Shown in pieces: positions 32,815-41,195 of a stretch of DNA of 45,752 nt. The position numbers and the translations under genes are program-made. The DNA comes from Candidatus Heimdallarchaeota archaeon (GTDB taxonomy: Archaea > Asgardarchaeota > Heimdallarchaeia > Heimdallarchaeales > Heimdallarchaeaceae). The stretch lies in NCBI GenBank assembly GCA_021399345.1, contig JAAFKI010000112.1, forward strand, positions 1 through 45,752, in the 5' to 3' direction. The notes beneath the pieces are model-generated. The model had not been told where the DNA came from, did no database searches, and saw only the letters and a program-made list of their open reading frames with translations. The first letter of the stretch is position 1, and each line of letters starts with the position of its first letter.

Positions 32815-33870
32815 TTAACTATATCTTCTTCCTATTTTTTTGTATCTCTTCTTCTTTAATTGGTGTAAGTTCTCTGATCCTAACATAGCCATTGTGGTTC
32901 GTAGCTCAAAAATAAAAGTAGTAATAAACTTCCTCAATTCACTTACTCCACCTTTTGCTAGAGCTCTTAATACTGGAAGCGCAAAAGCTACATAATCAGC
33001 ACCTAAAATTAGTGCCTTCACTGCATCAGTACCATTCCATATTCCACCAGAGGCTACTAATTTCACCGTTTTATTTTTCGTTGCTGAACGTGCATGATTC
33101 AGACTAACAGCAGTAGCTATACCTTGTTCCACAAATTCTTCTGAAACATATTCCATATTCTTATTTCTAAGATATTCAATTTTTGTCCAATTGGTACCTC
33201 CAGCACCTGAAACATCGATAGCATAAGGGTGTAGTTTTGCCAAATTATTCAAATCCCTTTTTGAAAAACCAGTTCCTACACCTTTTAGAATAACAGGAAA
33301 CTGCACATTCGATATTAGCTGTTTGAGAGGTTCTAAGGAATAATTATCTTGCTTATCTCCTTCTAATTGTACCAGCTCTTGTAATGGGTTGATATGAATA
33401 GCTAGTGCATCTGCATTAATCATCTCCACAGCTGATTTTGCTTCCTCTATACCATATCTTTTGTTGAATTGAGCTAAACCTAAATTAGCAATTAAGGGGA
33501 TGTCTGGTGCAATATCTCTTACCTCAAATGTTTCACTGAATTTGGTGTCTTCTATAGCAGCCCTTTGTGATCCAACCCCCATCCCAATTCCAAATTCTTG
33601 ACATATTTCTGCTATTTGTTCATTGTACTGTTTTCCCAACTTAGACCCCCCAGTCATACCAGAAACAATGAGTGGATAGTCTATTTTCTTCCCAAAAACA
33701 GTTGTGTTTAGATCTATTTTTTCAAGAGAAAGATTTACAAGAGTTGCAGGATGAAGCTCAATATCTTGAAAGCCATTATTATGTAACTTGTACTCAACAT
33801 TGTGTTCCAAGCAAATCCTAATGTGGTCATCTTTCCTTTTAGATGTAACTTCATCCTTTTCTTGTTCCAT
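32815..33870 (-). CDS. fni: Isopentenyl-diphosphate delta-isomerase, type 2
   Basis: FMN-dependent isomerase that interconverts IPP and DMAPP for archaeal isoprenoid lipids. At 351 residues the length is typical. Family landmarks are SKRKDDHIRICLEHNVEY (10-27), SGMTGGSKLGKQYNEQIAE, GIGMGVGSQRAA, the FMN/substrate strand VILKGVGTGFSK, VSGAGGTNW, and LVASGGIWNGTDAVKALILG with ADYVAFA. All are present, so it should be active. It appears monocistronic and divergent from the TFS-like gene. Divergent promoters share the gap 33871-34014. Confidence 0.96.
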   Translation of the reverse strand: MEQEKDEVTSKRKDDHIRICLEHNVEYKLHNNGFQDIELHPATLVNLSLEKIDLNTTVFGKKIDYPLIVSGMTGGSKLGKQYNEQIAEICQEFGIGMGVGSQRAAIEDTKFSETFEVRDIAPDIPLIANLGLAQFNKRYGIEEAKSAVEMINADALAIHINPLQELVQLEGDKQDNYSLEPLKQLISNVQFPVILKGVGTGFSKRDLNNLAKLHPYAIDVSGAGGTNWTKIEYLRNKNMEYVSEEFVEQGIATAVSLNHARSATKNKTVKLVASGGIWNGTDAVKALILGADYVAFALPVLRALAKGGVSELRKFITTFIFELRTTMAMLGSENLHQLKKKRYKKIGRRYS

Positions 33871-34014
33871 ATTGATTATTTGTGGTAAGCTAAATAAAAA
33901 CTTTGTACATCAGAGTTAGCATTTTAAGTGTCTGAGCAATTTTGTATCAAACAGAAAGGTTCAAATGTCTAAAATGACAAATAGCAAAAAAATCAGATAT
34001 TTTAAGTGATAACA

Positions 34015-34275
34015 ATGGAATTTTGCCCAGAATGTGGAAAACTACTGATTCCTAAAAAGAAAGGAAAATCAAAAATGCTATTTTGCGCCAAATGTGGTTA
34101 TGAAGGCAAACTAGAGAAAGGGGAAAATTACGAGGTTCAAGATGAAATTGAACACAAAGCTAGTGACATAACTGAAGTAGTCGAAGTAAACAATGAAGAA
34201 GGTTTATCTGAAGCAGAACTTGAGGCAAGGCGAGAACGATTTATTGAAGGAATAGATTTTCTTGAAACAGAATAA
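34015..34275 (+). CDS. TFS/RPB9-like protein with a single zinc ribbon
   Basis: The N terminus MEFCPECGKLLIPKKKGKSK then LFCAKCGYEG is the N-terminal zinc ribbon of archaeal transcription factor S / RPB9 (C-x2-C...C-x2-C). The C-terminal ribbon with the catalytic acidic hairpin that stimulates RNA cleavage is missing. Instead residues 38-87 are acidic and low in structure. At 87 residues it is about 20 shorter than true TFS. A GTG at 34006 opens the frame three codons earlier; the ATG is preferred. It could bind RNA polymerase without cleavage stimulation, or be an unrelated small zinc protein. Confidence 0.75.
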   Translation: MEFCPECGKLLIPKKKGKSKMLFCAKCGYEGKLEKGENYEVQDEIEHKASDITEVVEVNNEEGLSEAELEARRERFIEGIDFLETE

Positions 34276-35236
34276 TCCTAAGAGCACACCCAAAGCTGAT
34301 AACGGTTATTCCTCTTTTATTATGATTAGGTTTTCAGAGATAGCAATAAAGGGTTCTAAAACACGAAAATGGTTGACTAAACGTCTGGTAACACACATTG
34401 AGTATGTTTTAAGATTATATGGAATATCAGACCATAAGGTCATAAATGATTATAGTCGTATTTTTGTTGAAAGCTCTCAGCTACTTGAAATAGAGAAGTT
34501 CATAGCTCATTTGGTACCTGGTGTTTCTAGTTTGAGCATTGTAAGATCCTGTTCATCGAATTTGGAAGAAATTAAAGAGTGTGTTAAAGAATTTTTCTTT
34601 CAAAATTTTAAAGAAGGAATGTCTTTCGCTGTAAGAGCTAGAAGAACAGGAAAACATCCTTTTTCCAGTGTAGAGTTAGGAGCTATTATTGGTGAATTTA
34701 TTCTTGAAAACAATGCCAATAAAAAACTAAAAGTCAATCTTGATAAACCAGAGTACACCTTACAGGTTGAGGTAAGGGATAATAGTGCTTACATTTTCGA
34801 TAGGATATCTAAAGGTATGGGAGGCCTTCCAGTTGAAAGTCAAGGTCGAGTATTAGTTATTGCTTCAAATGAAGATGAAGATATTTCAAATATTTTACAC
34901 ATCTATAAAAGAGGAGGAATAACTTATGTTTATTCGATTGAAAATCAAGAGACTATTAATGATAAAAACATAAAACTATTGCACAAGATGTTGGATTTAC
35001 AGCCTAAACTGAAAAATAAAGAAAATCGTTTGTTTCTACTAGCTAACGAATTCGAAATCAGCCAAATGCTTGATTTCTATAAAGAGAATCAATGTCTAGC
35101 AATAACAATGACAAAATCAATTTTCAATAAGATTTCATCTGAAATCCCCACTTCAATTCCAATATTTGTCCCCCATCTAGCAGTTGATGTTGATAAACAC
35201 GAAATAGAAGATTTTCTTTCAGTATTAACCAATTAA
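34262..35236 (+). CDS. THUMP-domain protein, ThiI-like with degenerate PP-loop
   Basis: Related to ThiI, the tRNA 4-thiouridine synthetase. The ferredoxin-like N-terminal segment FIMIRFSEIAIKGSKTRKWL, a THUMP domain (about 65-180, with FAVRARRTGKHPFSSVELG), and KGMGGLPVESQGRVLVIAS are all ThiI landmarks. The ATP-pyrophosphatase loop, normally SGGxDSP, reads ASNEDED at 201-207, so adenylation should be lost. Length 324 is below typical ThiI (380 or more). It starts at a TTG overlapping the TFS-like gene by 14 bases with GAAGGA upstream; ATG 34322 is the alternative but would cut the first strand. Probably tRNA-binding without catalysis. Confidence 0.8.
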   Translation: MKQNNPKSTPKADNGYSSFIMIRFSEIAIKGSKTRKWLTKRLVTHIEYVLRLYGISDHKVINDYSRIFVESSQLLEIEKFIAHLVPGVSSLSIVRSCSSNLEEIKECVKEFFFQNFKEGMSFAVRARRTGKHPFSSVELGAIIGEFILENNANKKLKVNLDKPEYTLQVEVRDNSAYIFDRISKGMGGLPVESQGRVLVIASNEDEDISNILHIYKRGGITYVYSIENQETINDKNIKLLHKMLDLQPKLKNKENRLFLLANEFEISQMLDFYKENQCLAITMTKSIFNKISSEIPTSIPIFVPHLAVDVDKHEIEDFLSVLTN

Positions 35237-35838
35237 TGTCTGATAATTTCTCCATCAGGATATTCTTCTGAAAAAATGATCCCTTGGAATTTTTGAACAA
35301 TAATCTTTTCTTTTTTCCAAATATCTGTTGGTAAGTAAGCTTTTCTGCAGGTATATGATAGAAATTCTTCCTTATTCCAATTCTGCTCTATTGGAACTTG
35401 AGGAAGTAACAAGCCTTTAGATCCTTTATATTCAACTATGAGACCATCACCAGGTACAGTTATTTGATTAAGTAATTCCTGTGGTGTTTCATATACTATT
35501 GTTTGAGGAGGAGTCATAATTGTAACTTCAAAAACTAACTCAGAAAACTCAGCTTTCTCAACTGGGGGAAACCTTGGATCTTCCATCGTGGAAGATATAG
35601 CTAAATTAATAATCTCCTCATGTAATGGCTTTATGCCTATTGGATAACCTATACATCCTCTCAGAGATGTTTGACCATCAACTTGGGTTTTGACTGTAAC
35701 AAAAGCTCCTGTTACAGTTTCAGCTTGCGGAGGGATTGGCTCCACTGCTTGTGGCTTTAAATTAGCTACAATCCATTGTTTAGCAGCTAACCTCGCTAAT
35801 TTAACTAAATAAATACCAGTTTCATCCTCAATTTGCAT
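35233..35838 (-). CDS. AMMECR1-domain protein
   Basis: Member of the AMMECR1 family found in archaea and eukaryotes. The signature LRGCIGYPIGIKPLHEEI is followed by ISSTMEDPRFPPVEKAEF and LVFEVTIMTPPQTI, and the strand GLIVEYKGSKGLLLPQV comes later. About 200 residues is the family size. The ATG at 35838 has GGTGAG five bases before it; ATG 35850, two bases after the Mut7-C stop, is the alternative. Last gene of a four-gene minus-strand operon. The biochemical role of the family is not established; the neighbours suggest RNA or translation. Confidence 0.93.
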   Translation of the reverse strand: MQIEDETGIYLVKLARLAAKQWIVANLKPQAVEPIPPQAETVTGAFVTVKTQVDGQTSLRGCIGYPIGIKPLHEEIINLAISSTMEDPRFPPVEKAEFSELVFEVTIMTPPQTIVYETPQELLNQITVPGDGLIVEYKGSKGLLLPQVPIEQNWNKEEFLSYTCRKAYLPTDIWKKEKIIVQKFQGIIFSEEYPDGEIIRH

Positions 35839-35852
35839 ATATCTCACCATTA

Positions 35853-36311
35853 CTATAGTTCACTTATTGTCTTTTTTATATCTTCCCAGTGGCTTCCAAC
35901 CCAGTAAATTTTAAAGCACTTTGAGCACTCCCAAAAATCATCGTATTCCTTAGCTGTTCCCTCTGGGATTCTATTCAAAATATCTAATTTGCTTTTCTCT
36001 TTCAAATCACCATTGCAGACACTACATCTCATTTTTAGAGGGTGACACGCGAAATCAACATTAAAATTATCTTTTATTTCTCTAAGCTGCCCAGAAACGT
36101 CTATATTAGTAAGAAAAAGAGTTTTTATCTCCCTTTTTATACATAATTGAAAAACTTCTTGAGATCTAGAAAGAACAATTCTATTATCATCTACTGAGAT
36201 CTGGAGCATTTCATCTATAGATTCATCGGTACGATACAATGTATCAAACCCTAAAAAGCGTAAATATCGGGATAATTTCCCGAGCATTGAATCTGCATAA
36301 AATTTACACAT
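35853..36311 (-). CDS. Mut7-C RNase-domain protein with zinc ribbon
   Basis: Mut7-C (DUF82) proteins are PIN-like RNases. The N-terminal part shows FYADSMLGKLSRYLRFLGFD, then RIVLSRSQEV with the acidic catalytic pattern, and FLTNIDVSGQLREI. The C-terminal part holds a four-Cys zinc ribbon: C-S-V-C near 108 and C-S-K-C near 136, then IYWVGSHWE, as is standard in this family. Length 152 is typical. Its ATG overlaps the CBS gene stop by 8 bases, so the two are translationally coupled. Confidence 0.92.
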   Translation of the reverse strand: MCKFYADSMLGKLSRYLRFLGFDTLYRTDESIDEMLQISVDDNRIVLSRSQEVFQLCIKREIKTLFLTNIDVSGQLREIKDNFNVDFACHPLKMRCSVCNGDLKEKSKLDILNRIPEGTAKEYDDFWECSKCFKIYWVGSHWEDIKKTISEL

Positions 36312-36903
36312 TACTTTCTATCAACTCTTCAGGAGCACAACTTGAACACATGTATAAACCTTGACTGAGGATCAGTTTATCAGAATATTCTCTACAATCA
36401 TCACAATAGCCTGCAAAATCTAGGGATTCATCGTGTTCTGTGTCTTCTGCCATTAATTTAAGATATTCTTGTTCTAGTAAGATTAATTGTGGAACAACTT
36501 TGAATACATCTGAATCTGTACATATTCCAATAATTTTTCCTTCAGAGTTTGTAATAACAAGATGTCTTATGCCTTCTGTGAACATAGTTTGCATAGCTTG
36601 GATGATAGTTAGGGATGGAGATGCTGTAATCACTGGTGAAGACATAGCCTCTTTTGCTGTAACGCTATCCGCTCTTTTGTTCTTGGCAATAACATGTTTG
36701 ATTAGATTCTCTTTGGTAATGATACCAATATTTTTTTCACCAGTATCAACTACTACAACAGATCCGATTCGATTTTCAATTAGAAGCTTTGCACAAACTT
36801 CAGTTGAGGTATTTGGTGTAACTGTGATAACACTCTTAGTCATAATTTCTTTTACAGCCATATCGAATTTTTTCTCATCGAAGATAGATTTCATTTTTTC
36901 CAT
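36304..36903 (-). CDS. CBS-domain-pair protein with C-terminal zinc ribbon
   Basis: Two CBS domains, which bind adenine nucleotides, are clear: VKEIMTKSVITVTPNTSTEV... IGSVVVVD... IGIITKENLI and AKEAMSSPVITASPSLTI... IRHLVITNSEGKIIGICTDSD. The end has C-x2-C (CDDC) and C-x2-C (CSSC), making a zinc ribbon. The frame is open to 37026, but those 41 residues overlap the aRqcH gene and look non-coding. MEKMKSIFDEKKFD at 36903 (or the Met at 36894) is the natural start. About 199 residues. Operon partner of aRqcH and Mut7-C. A nucleotide-sensing regulator is inferred. Confidence 0.88.
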   Translation of the reverse strand: MEKMKSIFDEKKFDMAVKEIMTKSVITVTPNTSTEVCAKLLIENRIGSVVVVDTGEKNIGIITKENLIKHVIAKNKRADSVTAKEAMSSPVITASPSLTIIQAMQTMFTEGIRHLVITNSEGKIIGICTDSDVFKVVPQLILLEQEYLKLMAEDTEHDESLDFAGYCDDCREYSDKLILSQGLYMCSSCAPEELIESNV

Positions 36904-36976
36904 CCTTTGTTTTATAATAACAAATGAATTTAATACCTTTAAAGGTTTTACACTAATAGTAAATATTGCCCAGATT

Positions 36977-38995
36977 TTACATATTAACCATATCTGAATC
37001 TCCGGGGATGAATGGTAAAAAGTCATTTACAGTCAACGCATCAATTTTGTATTTTTCTTCTTCTTGACATTGTGTGAGTAGTTTTCCTTTTACCTCTTTT
37101 ACAATTTTTCCCTTAGGAATATCCCCAGGTTTTATCTGAACATAAATATCTGTCTTACTGCTTATACTACTTGCAGGACCTCCAATCACTTGAGCATAGT
37201 TCTCATAAAGAATTACACCTATTGTATGATTTATTTCAATATTTTTGGAATAGGTTTTTTCACCATAGATCATTACACTTCCTTTAGCTAAGAATTGACC
37301 GGAGGGAGCCGTTAAACTAACTTGATCTGGAAGTACATGGTAAACATCTCCAACCAATTTTTTGCCCTTCCATAAACTAGAATAGTTAAGTGCAAAAGTA
37401 GCTATCTCTTTTATGCACTCATCAGAAAGACTACTTTGACCGTCTTTAACTACAACATAAGGAGCTCCATGAACATCAGCATGGAAGAATAAATCGTTAT
37501 CATCTAGATATGTTTTCAAGATTCTTTCATTCACTTTTGCATCAGTTCCTCCAATAACTATGTGTTCTTGACAAATGAACCAATGGAATTTCTCATACCA
37601 TTTCTTTGAGCGTTTGACAACCATAGGTTTGCTTTCCTTTTCTTTCACAATTACTTCTTTGGTTGATTCAGTATCTGCAATTTGGATTTTAGTCCGTTCT
37701 ATTGCTTGTAATGCTCCAGGTATTTTTCTTCTGCCTTTCTTAGCCTTTTCATAGAATAAATTTGCACTTTCAGTTAATGTTCTAGTGAAATCTAATTCAA
37801 GCAATTCATGATTCCCTGATTCAGTATCTAGAAGTTTAACAATAATTGATTTTGTTTTGGGTTCTATTTTCTCCAAAATCATAGCAGAAGGGATTTCTTT
37901 TTCTTTTGCTAATGATAATTTAGCCATTATTTCCTCCCAAGGAACATCAGACCTTCTAGCCTGTAAAATTGTAGTTAAAAGCTCTTCTACATTAACAAAA
38001 CTAGAATAGATTAAATCACCTTTCTTTTTCTCATCAATTTCTTGATTTCTGAGTTTCTCTAAATGTTTCTCTTGATTTGAAAGCTTCTTCTGATATTTTG
38101 CTAATTTACTAGAAACTTGTGACCTATCTTCAACAAATTCAGGTTCTTCTTCAAAGAGTGAAAAGAACTCATCAAGCTCATCATTAAATGAACTGACTTC
38201 TTCTTGTTCAAGGTCTTCATAACGGGAAAGAGGTATGGGAGTAACATCGACCATTTCACCCTCATCTAAGTATTTGATTGGTTCGTAGTCATTGTTATTA
38301 ATAATTTCTTGAAGGGATAGAATTTCGTCACATAATTTCTTAATTTCATTCTCTTTTAGTTCTTCTGAGTTCTTTGAAACTATCCCTGCACGAGCAAGTA
38401 CTTCTTTTGAGTAAATAGGTCCCAAATCCATCATTTCATTTAGAACAGCAATAATTTTACCTGAAGAATTAGTGATCTTTTCAATAGTAGTGGATTCAGT
38501 AAGATTAGAGATGTTATCTGTAGATGCAGGTGGAAAAATGTATTCTTTTCCAGGATGAATATCACGAGCTCTCATTCTTCGGTATTTGTATGCAAGAATA
38601 ATTTTGTCATTAGGACCGATTAAAATGAGATTTCCATTCCCAAAGAGTTCAACTACAAGCTTGTAAAATCCGCCTTTGTATGCAATTTCAATAACAATTA
38701 CCCTATCAATTTTTCTTTGATAAAAATTCTTAACTGGTAAATCCCTAATATGCTTCCTCATCGATAGGACTTTATTGTTAGGCGTAGTAGGTTTCTTTCT
38801 CTCATAGTTGGTTATATGGATTCGCTTTCCTGGTTCTATTAAGAGTTCGAAAGGACTTTCTGTTGACTTGCGAAACCTTAATATAACCAAATTTTCCCCG
38901 ATTGAATAAATATTGTTAACCCAGCTGTCAACAATCTTTGGCCGTATTTCATCGACCAAAGCAGCTAAGTCAATGCTTGATAATGAAGTCTTCAT
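36977..38995 (-). CDS. rqcH: Archaeal Rqc2/NEMF homologue (NFACT protein, aRqcH)
   Basis: Ribosome-quality-control factor that binds obstructed large subunits and, in characterised homologues, recruits tRNA-Ala for C-terminal tailing. NFACT-N covers about 1-230, with LRFRKSTESPFELLIEPG, SMRKHIRDL and the tRNA-contact pair D97-R98 in KIDRVIVIEI when numbered from this start. A coiled-coil M domain lies around 280-340. NFACT-R (from about 460) has KWYEKFHWFICQE, GGTDAKVNE and FFHADVHGAPYVVVK. Total 672 residues. Three extra codons are possible (to 39004). Its ATG and that of the small membrane protein on the other strand interleave within 13 bases. First gene of the operon with CBS, Mut7-C and AMMECR1. 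Confidence 0.95.
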   Translation of the reverse strand: MKTSLSSIDLAALVDEIRPKIVDSWVNNIYSIGENLVILRFRKSTESPFELLIEPGKRIHITNYERKKPTTPNNKVLSMRKHIRDLPVKNFYQRKIDRVIVIEIAYKGGFYKLVVELFGNGNLILIGPNDKIILAYKYRRMRARDIHPGKEYIFPPASTDNISNLTESTTIEKITNSSGKIIAVLNEMMDLGPIYSKEVLARAGIVSKNSEELKENEIKKLCDEILSLQEIINNNDYEPIKYLDEGEMVDVTPIPLSRYEDLEQEEVSSFNDELDEFFSLFEEEPEFVEDRSQVSSKLAKYQKKLSNQEKHLEKLRNQEIDEKKKGDLIYSSFVNVEELLTTILQARRSDVPWEEIMAKLSLAKEKEIPSAMILEKIEPKTKSIIVKLLDTESGNHELLELDFTRTLTESANLFYEKAKKGRRKIPGALQAIERTKIQIADTESTKEVIVKEKESKPMVVKRSKKWYEKFHWFICQEHIVIGGTDAKVNERILKTYLDDNDLFFHADVHGAPYVVVKDGQSSLSDECIKEIATFALNYSSLWKGKKLVGDVYHVLPDQVSLTAPSGQFLAKGSVMIYGEKTYSKNIEINHTIGVILYENYAQVIGGPASSISSKTDIYVQIKPGDIPKGKIVKEVKGKLLTQCQEEEKYKIDALTVNDFLPFIPGDSDMVNM

Positions 38996-39441
38996 TGAAA
39001 TCACCGGTGAGTAAATTGCATCTTGATGTAAAAGGAATATTTATCCGAATTAAAAGTTATTTGAAAGGTAAGATATCCCGAGGATATAAGAAAACAAAAG
39101 AGGGATTGAAACCTAAAAACATTCTTGAAAAAATTAAGAATATGCCTACGCTTGATAAGGTTTACTGGTCCAAAGTTCTTACAGCATTTGTTGGTGGAAT
39201 CATCTTTGGTGCGTCTAATTTTACAGCATGGCCTGCTGGATTAACAATGTTAGCTATATTTTTAGGACTTTCTACTTTCTGGTTTCTAAAATATAGAAAG
39301 ATAGAAACAGGAATTAAAGTACGCCAATATTATATGTCTGCCATGTTTCAGTATTTCCTAACATTTGTAGCTGTATGGGCTCTTATATGGAATATAATAT
39401 ATGTTCCCCCAACTAATTGGTTTTTCCCAGTTAAAGGATAA
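38983..39441 (+). CDS. Small membrane protein, about three TM helices
   Basis: A basic N-terminal region (about 1-60) precedes hydrophobic helices at about 65-82, 85-103 and 124-147 (YFLTFVAVWALIWNIIYV). No family is recognised; the arrangement vaguely resembles small insertase or EMC-type subunits, but I cannot support that. The frame opens at a TTG at 38938. The ATG at 38983 is used here, and GTG 39007, lying outside the aRqcH gene, is a realistic alternative. Followed after 24 bases by another small membrane protein, so a two-gene unit is likely. Confidence 0.65.
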   Translation: MKSSLKSPVSKLHLDVKGIFIRIKSYLKGKISRGYKKTKEGLKPKNILEKIKNMPTLDKVYWSKVLTAFVGGIIFGASNFTAWPAGLTMLAIFLGLSTFWFLKYRKIETGIKVRQYYMSAMFQYFLTFVAVWALIWNIIYVPPTNWFFPVKG

Positions 39442-39465
39442 GTAAAATATCTAGGGTGAGATCAA

Positions 39466-39786
39466 ATGAGCTCAAAGAAGAGAAAAAAAGAACCTGAACC
39501 GGAAACTGAAATCAAACTTCCAAGGATGCAAAGACCAAAATTCAAACTATTTTATACAATGGCGGTCATAAGTTTCTTCAGTTTAGGTATAATTCTTCTT
39601 ATTCTTTCATATTCAGTTTGGTCCGATAATTCCTATGCTATGTTCATCGCACTCGGAGTCCTTGGGGTTGGAATTATTCTTCTTACCATGAGATCCTCAC
39701 ACAGAGGTTCTTCTCCCTCAAGTGATAAACAAGAAGAAGAAAAGGAAAAAGATAAGGACACTCTTAAAATGAGAACTCGAAGATGA
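39466..39786 (+). CDS. Small two-TM membrane protein (106 aa)
   Basis: Charged N terminus (1-27), two helices at about 29-50 (LFYTMAVISFFSLGIILLILSY) and 56-76, and a hydrophilic, Ser/Lys/Glu-rich tail. The ATG follows GGGTGAG, a good ribosome site. It forms a pair with the preceding three-helix protein. Function not recognised. Confidence 0.65.
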   Translation: MSSKKRKKEPEPETEIKLPRMQRPKFKLFYTMAVISFFSLGIILLILSYSVWSDNSYAMFIALGVLGVGIILLTMRSSHRGSSPSSDKQEEEKEKDKDTLKMRTRR

Positions 39787-39882
39787 ATTTTTTTCTTATC
39801 TTAACACCAAACACTTTTATTTAGTAATACTATGGAGTTACCAACAATCAAATATTCCGACAAAAATTGTTAGTTGAACGAT

Positions 39883-40245
39883 ATGGATGAATTAGGATTT
39901 CAGGAAAAAGTTGGTCAATTTCTTAATAGATATGGTAAAGTAAAGAGATTAAATGAAGATAAGATAGATAATAGTGGCAGAATTTTACCATATATTGTAG
40001 AAAATGAAGATCAAAAATTTGCAGTTTTTGCCTATCATTGGAAGAAGAGTATAGGAACCAATACAATCATCAGAACTGAGCATAAAATTAGTGATATGAA
40101 TTGTGATGGGGCCATAATCATTGGTAATAGATTTTCACAAAATGCCTATGATATGGTTAGTGACACAAATAAAAGAAGAACTACAAGAATCATCCTCATC
40201 AAGATGAATGAGATGGAAGAAATCCTAAACATTAAAGCATCATAA
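39883..40245 (+). CDS. Possible restriction-endonuclease-fold (Mrr-like) protein
   Basis: A 120-residue protein with strand-helix order like PD-(D/E)xK nucleases: an N-terminal helix (GFQEKVGQFLNRYG), strands in PYIVENEDQKFAVFAYHWKK, a helix, then DGAIIIGNRFSQNAYDMV and RIILIKMNEMEEI. The last two parts strongly recall the VTNSxFTxxA and LIDxxxL segments of Mrr-like proteins. Clear catalytic residues are not certain (the E-x-Q-K near 47-50 would be the D/E-x-K site). A TTG at 39874 is an alternative start. Function tentative. Confidence 0.5.
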   Translation: MDELGFQEKVGQFLNRYGKVKRLNEDKIDNSGRILPYIVENEDQKFAVFAYHWKKSIGTNTIIRTEHKISDMNCDGAIIIGNRFSQNAYDMVSDTNKRRTTRIILIKMNEMEEILNIKAS

Positions 40246-40406
40246 TATGCTGTCCATTAGGAAGGAAAAATAAATAATACCCAAATGGATGTTTTATGTG
40301 TAGATAATATAGTAGAGGCTTTATTTTTCAAATATTTCTGTAACTTGTAATTCAACAAACATTACAGAAACATTAAAAAGCAGACAATATAAATTTACTT
40401 TGACTA

Positions 40407-41066
40407 ATGATTTCGCAGATACGAGAACCACTTTCAAAACTCGCCCAGCCTATAATTATTTTCTTTGCGAAAATGAAAATTCACCCAACTGTCTTCACAT
40501 ATATTGGTTTGTTATTATCAGTAGGAGCAGGTGTTTTTCTTGCTTATGAAAATCCTCTAGTTGGATTTATTTTTATTTGGTTTGCTGGTGCAATGGATTT
40601 CGTCGATGGTGGTGTAGCAAGATATAGGGGTTTAGATTCAAAGAAAGGATCCTTCATTGATAGTGTCATCGATAGAGTAAGTGATTTAGCAGTCTTTACA
40701 GGTATAATCTTCAGTGACTGGGTAGATGGAGTAACCGGCGGTATAATGGTAGGTTCAGCTCTTCTAATCAGTTATGTTCGAGCCAAAGGCGAGAGCGTAG
40801 GAGTCGAAAGAATGACTGTAGGCATTATGGAAAGAGCAGAAAGATGGATGGTTTTGATGGTATTACTGTTTGTAGCAGTAATTGTTCCAAATCAAGCATT
40901 CATAACAGAAAGATGGTTGATTGCAGGAGAGCCTATTTCATATTTCTCTCTAGGATATATGATTTTAACAGCTCTGTGTGTTCTAACAGTACTTCAAAGG
41001 TTCATCTATGTATCAATTCAACTTAAAAAAGCAGAACCTTCACAAGAGGTCCAAGTACAAAAATAG
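40407..41066 (+). CDS. CDP-alcohol phosphatidyltransferase (archaetidylinositol-phosphate synthase type)
   Basis: Integral membrane enzyme that joins CDP-archaeol and a polar alcohol, probably inositol-1-phosphate. The eight-residue catalytic motif is complete: D64-x2-D67-G68-x2-A71-R72-x8-G81-x3-D85-x3-D89. Six membrane helices can be traced, and the length of 219 is normal. MKIHPTVFTYIGL at the N terminus fits the family. It has an AT-rich upstream gap (40246-40406, no gene seen). Headgroup specificity is inferred; archaetidylserine or archaetidylglycerol synthesis cannot be excluded. Confidence 0.88.
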   Translation: MISQIREPLSKLAQPIIIFFAKMKIHPTVFTYIGLLLSVGAGVFLAYENPLVGFIFIWFAGAMDFVDGGVARYRGLDSKKGSFIDSVIDRVSDLAVFTGIIFSDWVDGVTGGIMVGSALLISYVRAKGESVGVERMTVGIMERAERWMVLMVLLFVAVIVPNQAFITERWLIAGEPISYFSLGYMILTALCVLTVLQRFIYVSIQLKKAEPSQEVQVQK

Positions 41067-41090
41067 AAAACAAACTGTTTCTTTTTTTTA
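41066..41090 (+). terminator. Hairpin-like end with T-tract after the phosphatidyltransferase gene
   Basis: GAAAACA and TGTTTC can pair with one bulged base. They are followed by eight T (41082-41089). This is a reasonable intrinsic-type terminator. Confidence 0.5.
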
Positions 41091-41195
41091 TTATTCCATG
41101 TTTTAGACATTCAAATATGCCTAGAACACAGATTTGACCCGAAGGATAAATGTTTTATAGTTAAGAACATTTGGGACATCAGAAATGGTGATTTT

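Noticed and set aside
36904..37026. N-terminal extension of the CBS protein
   Set aside because: It overlaps the end of the aRqcH gene and has no CBS-like sequence; an internal Met gives the normal start.
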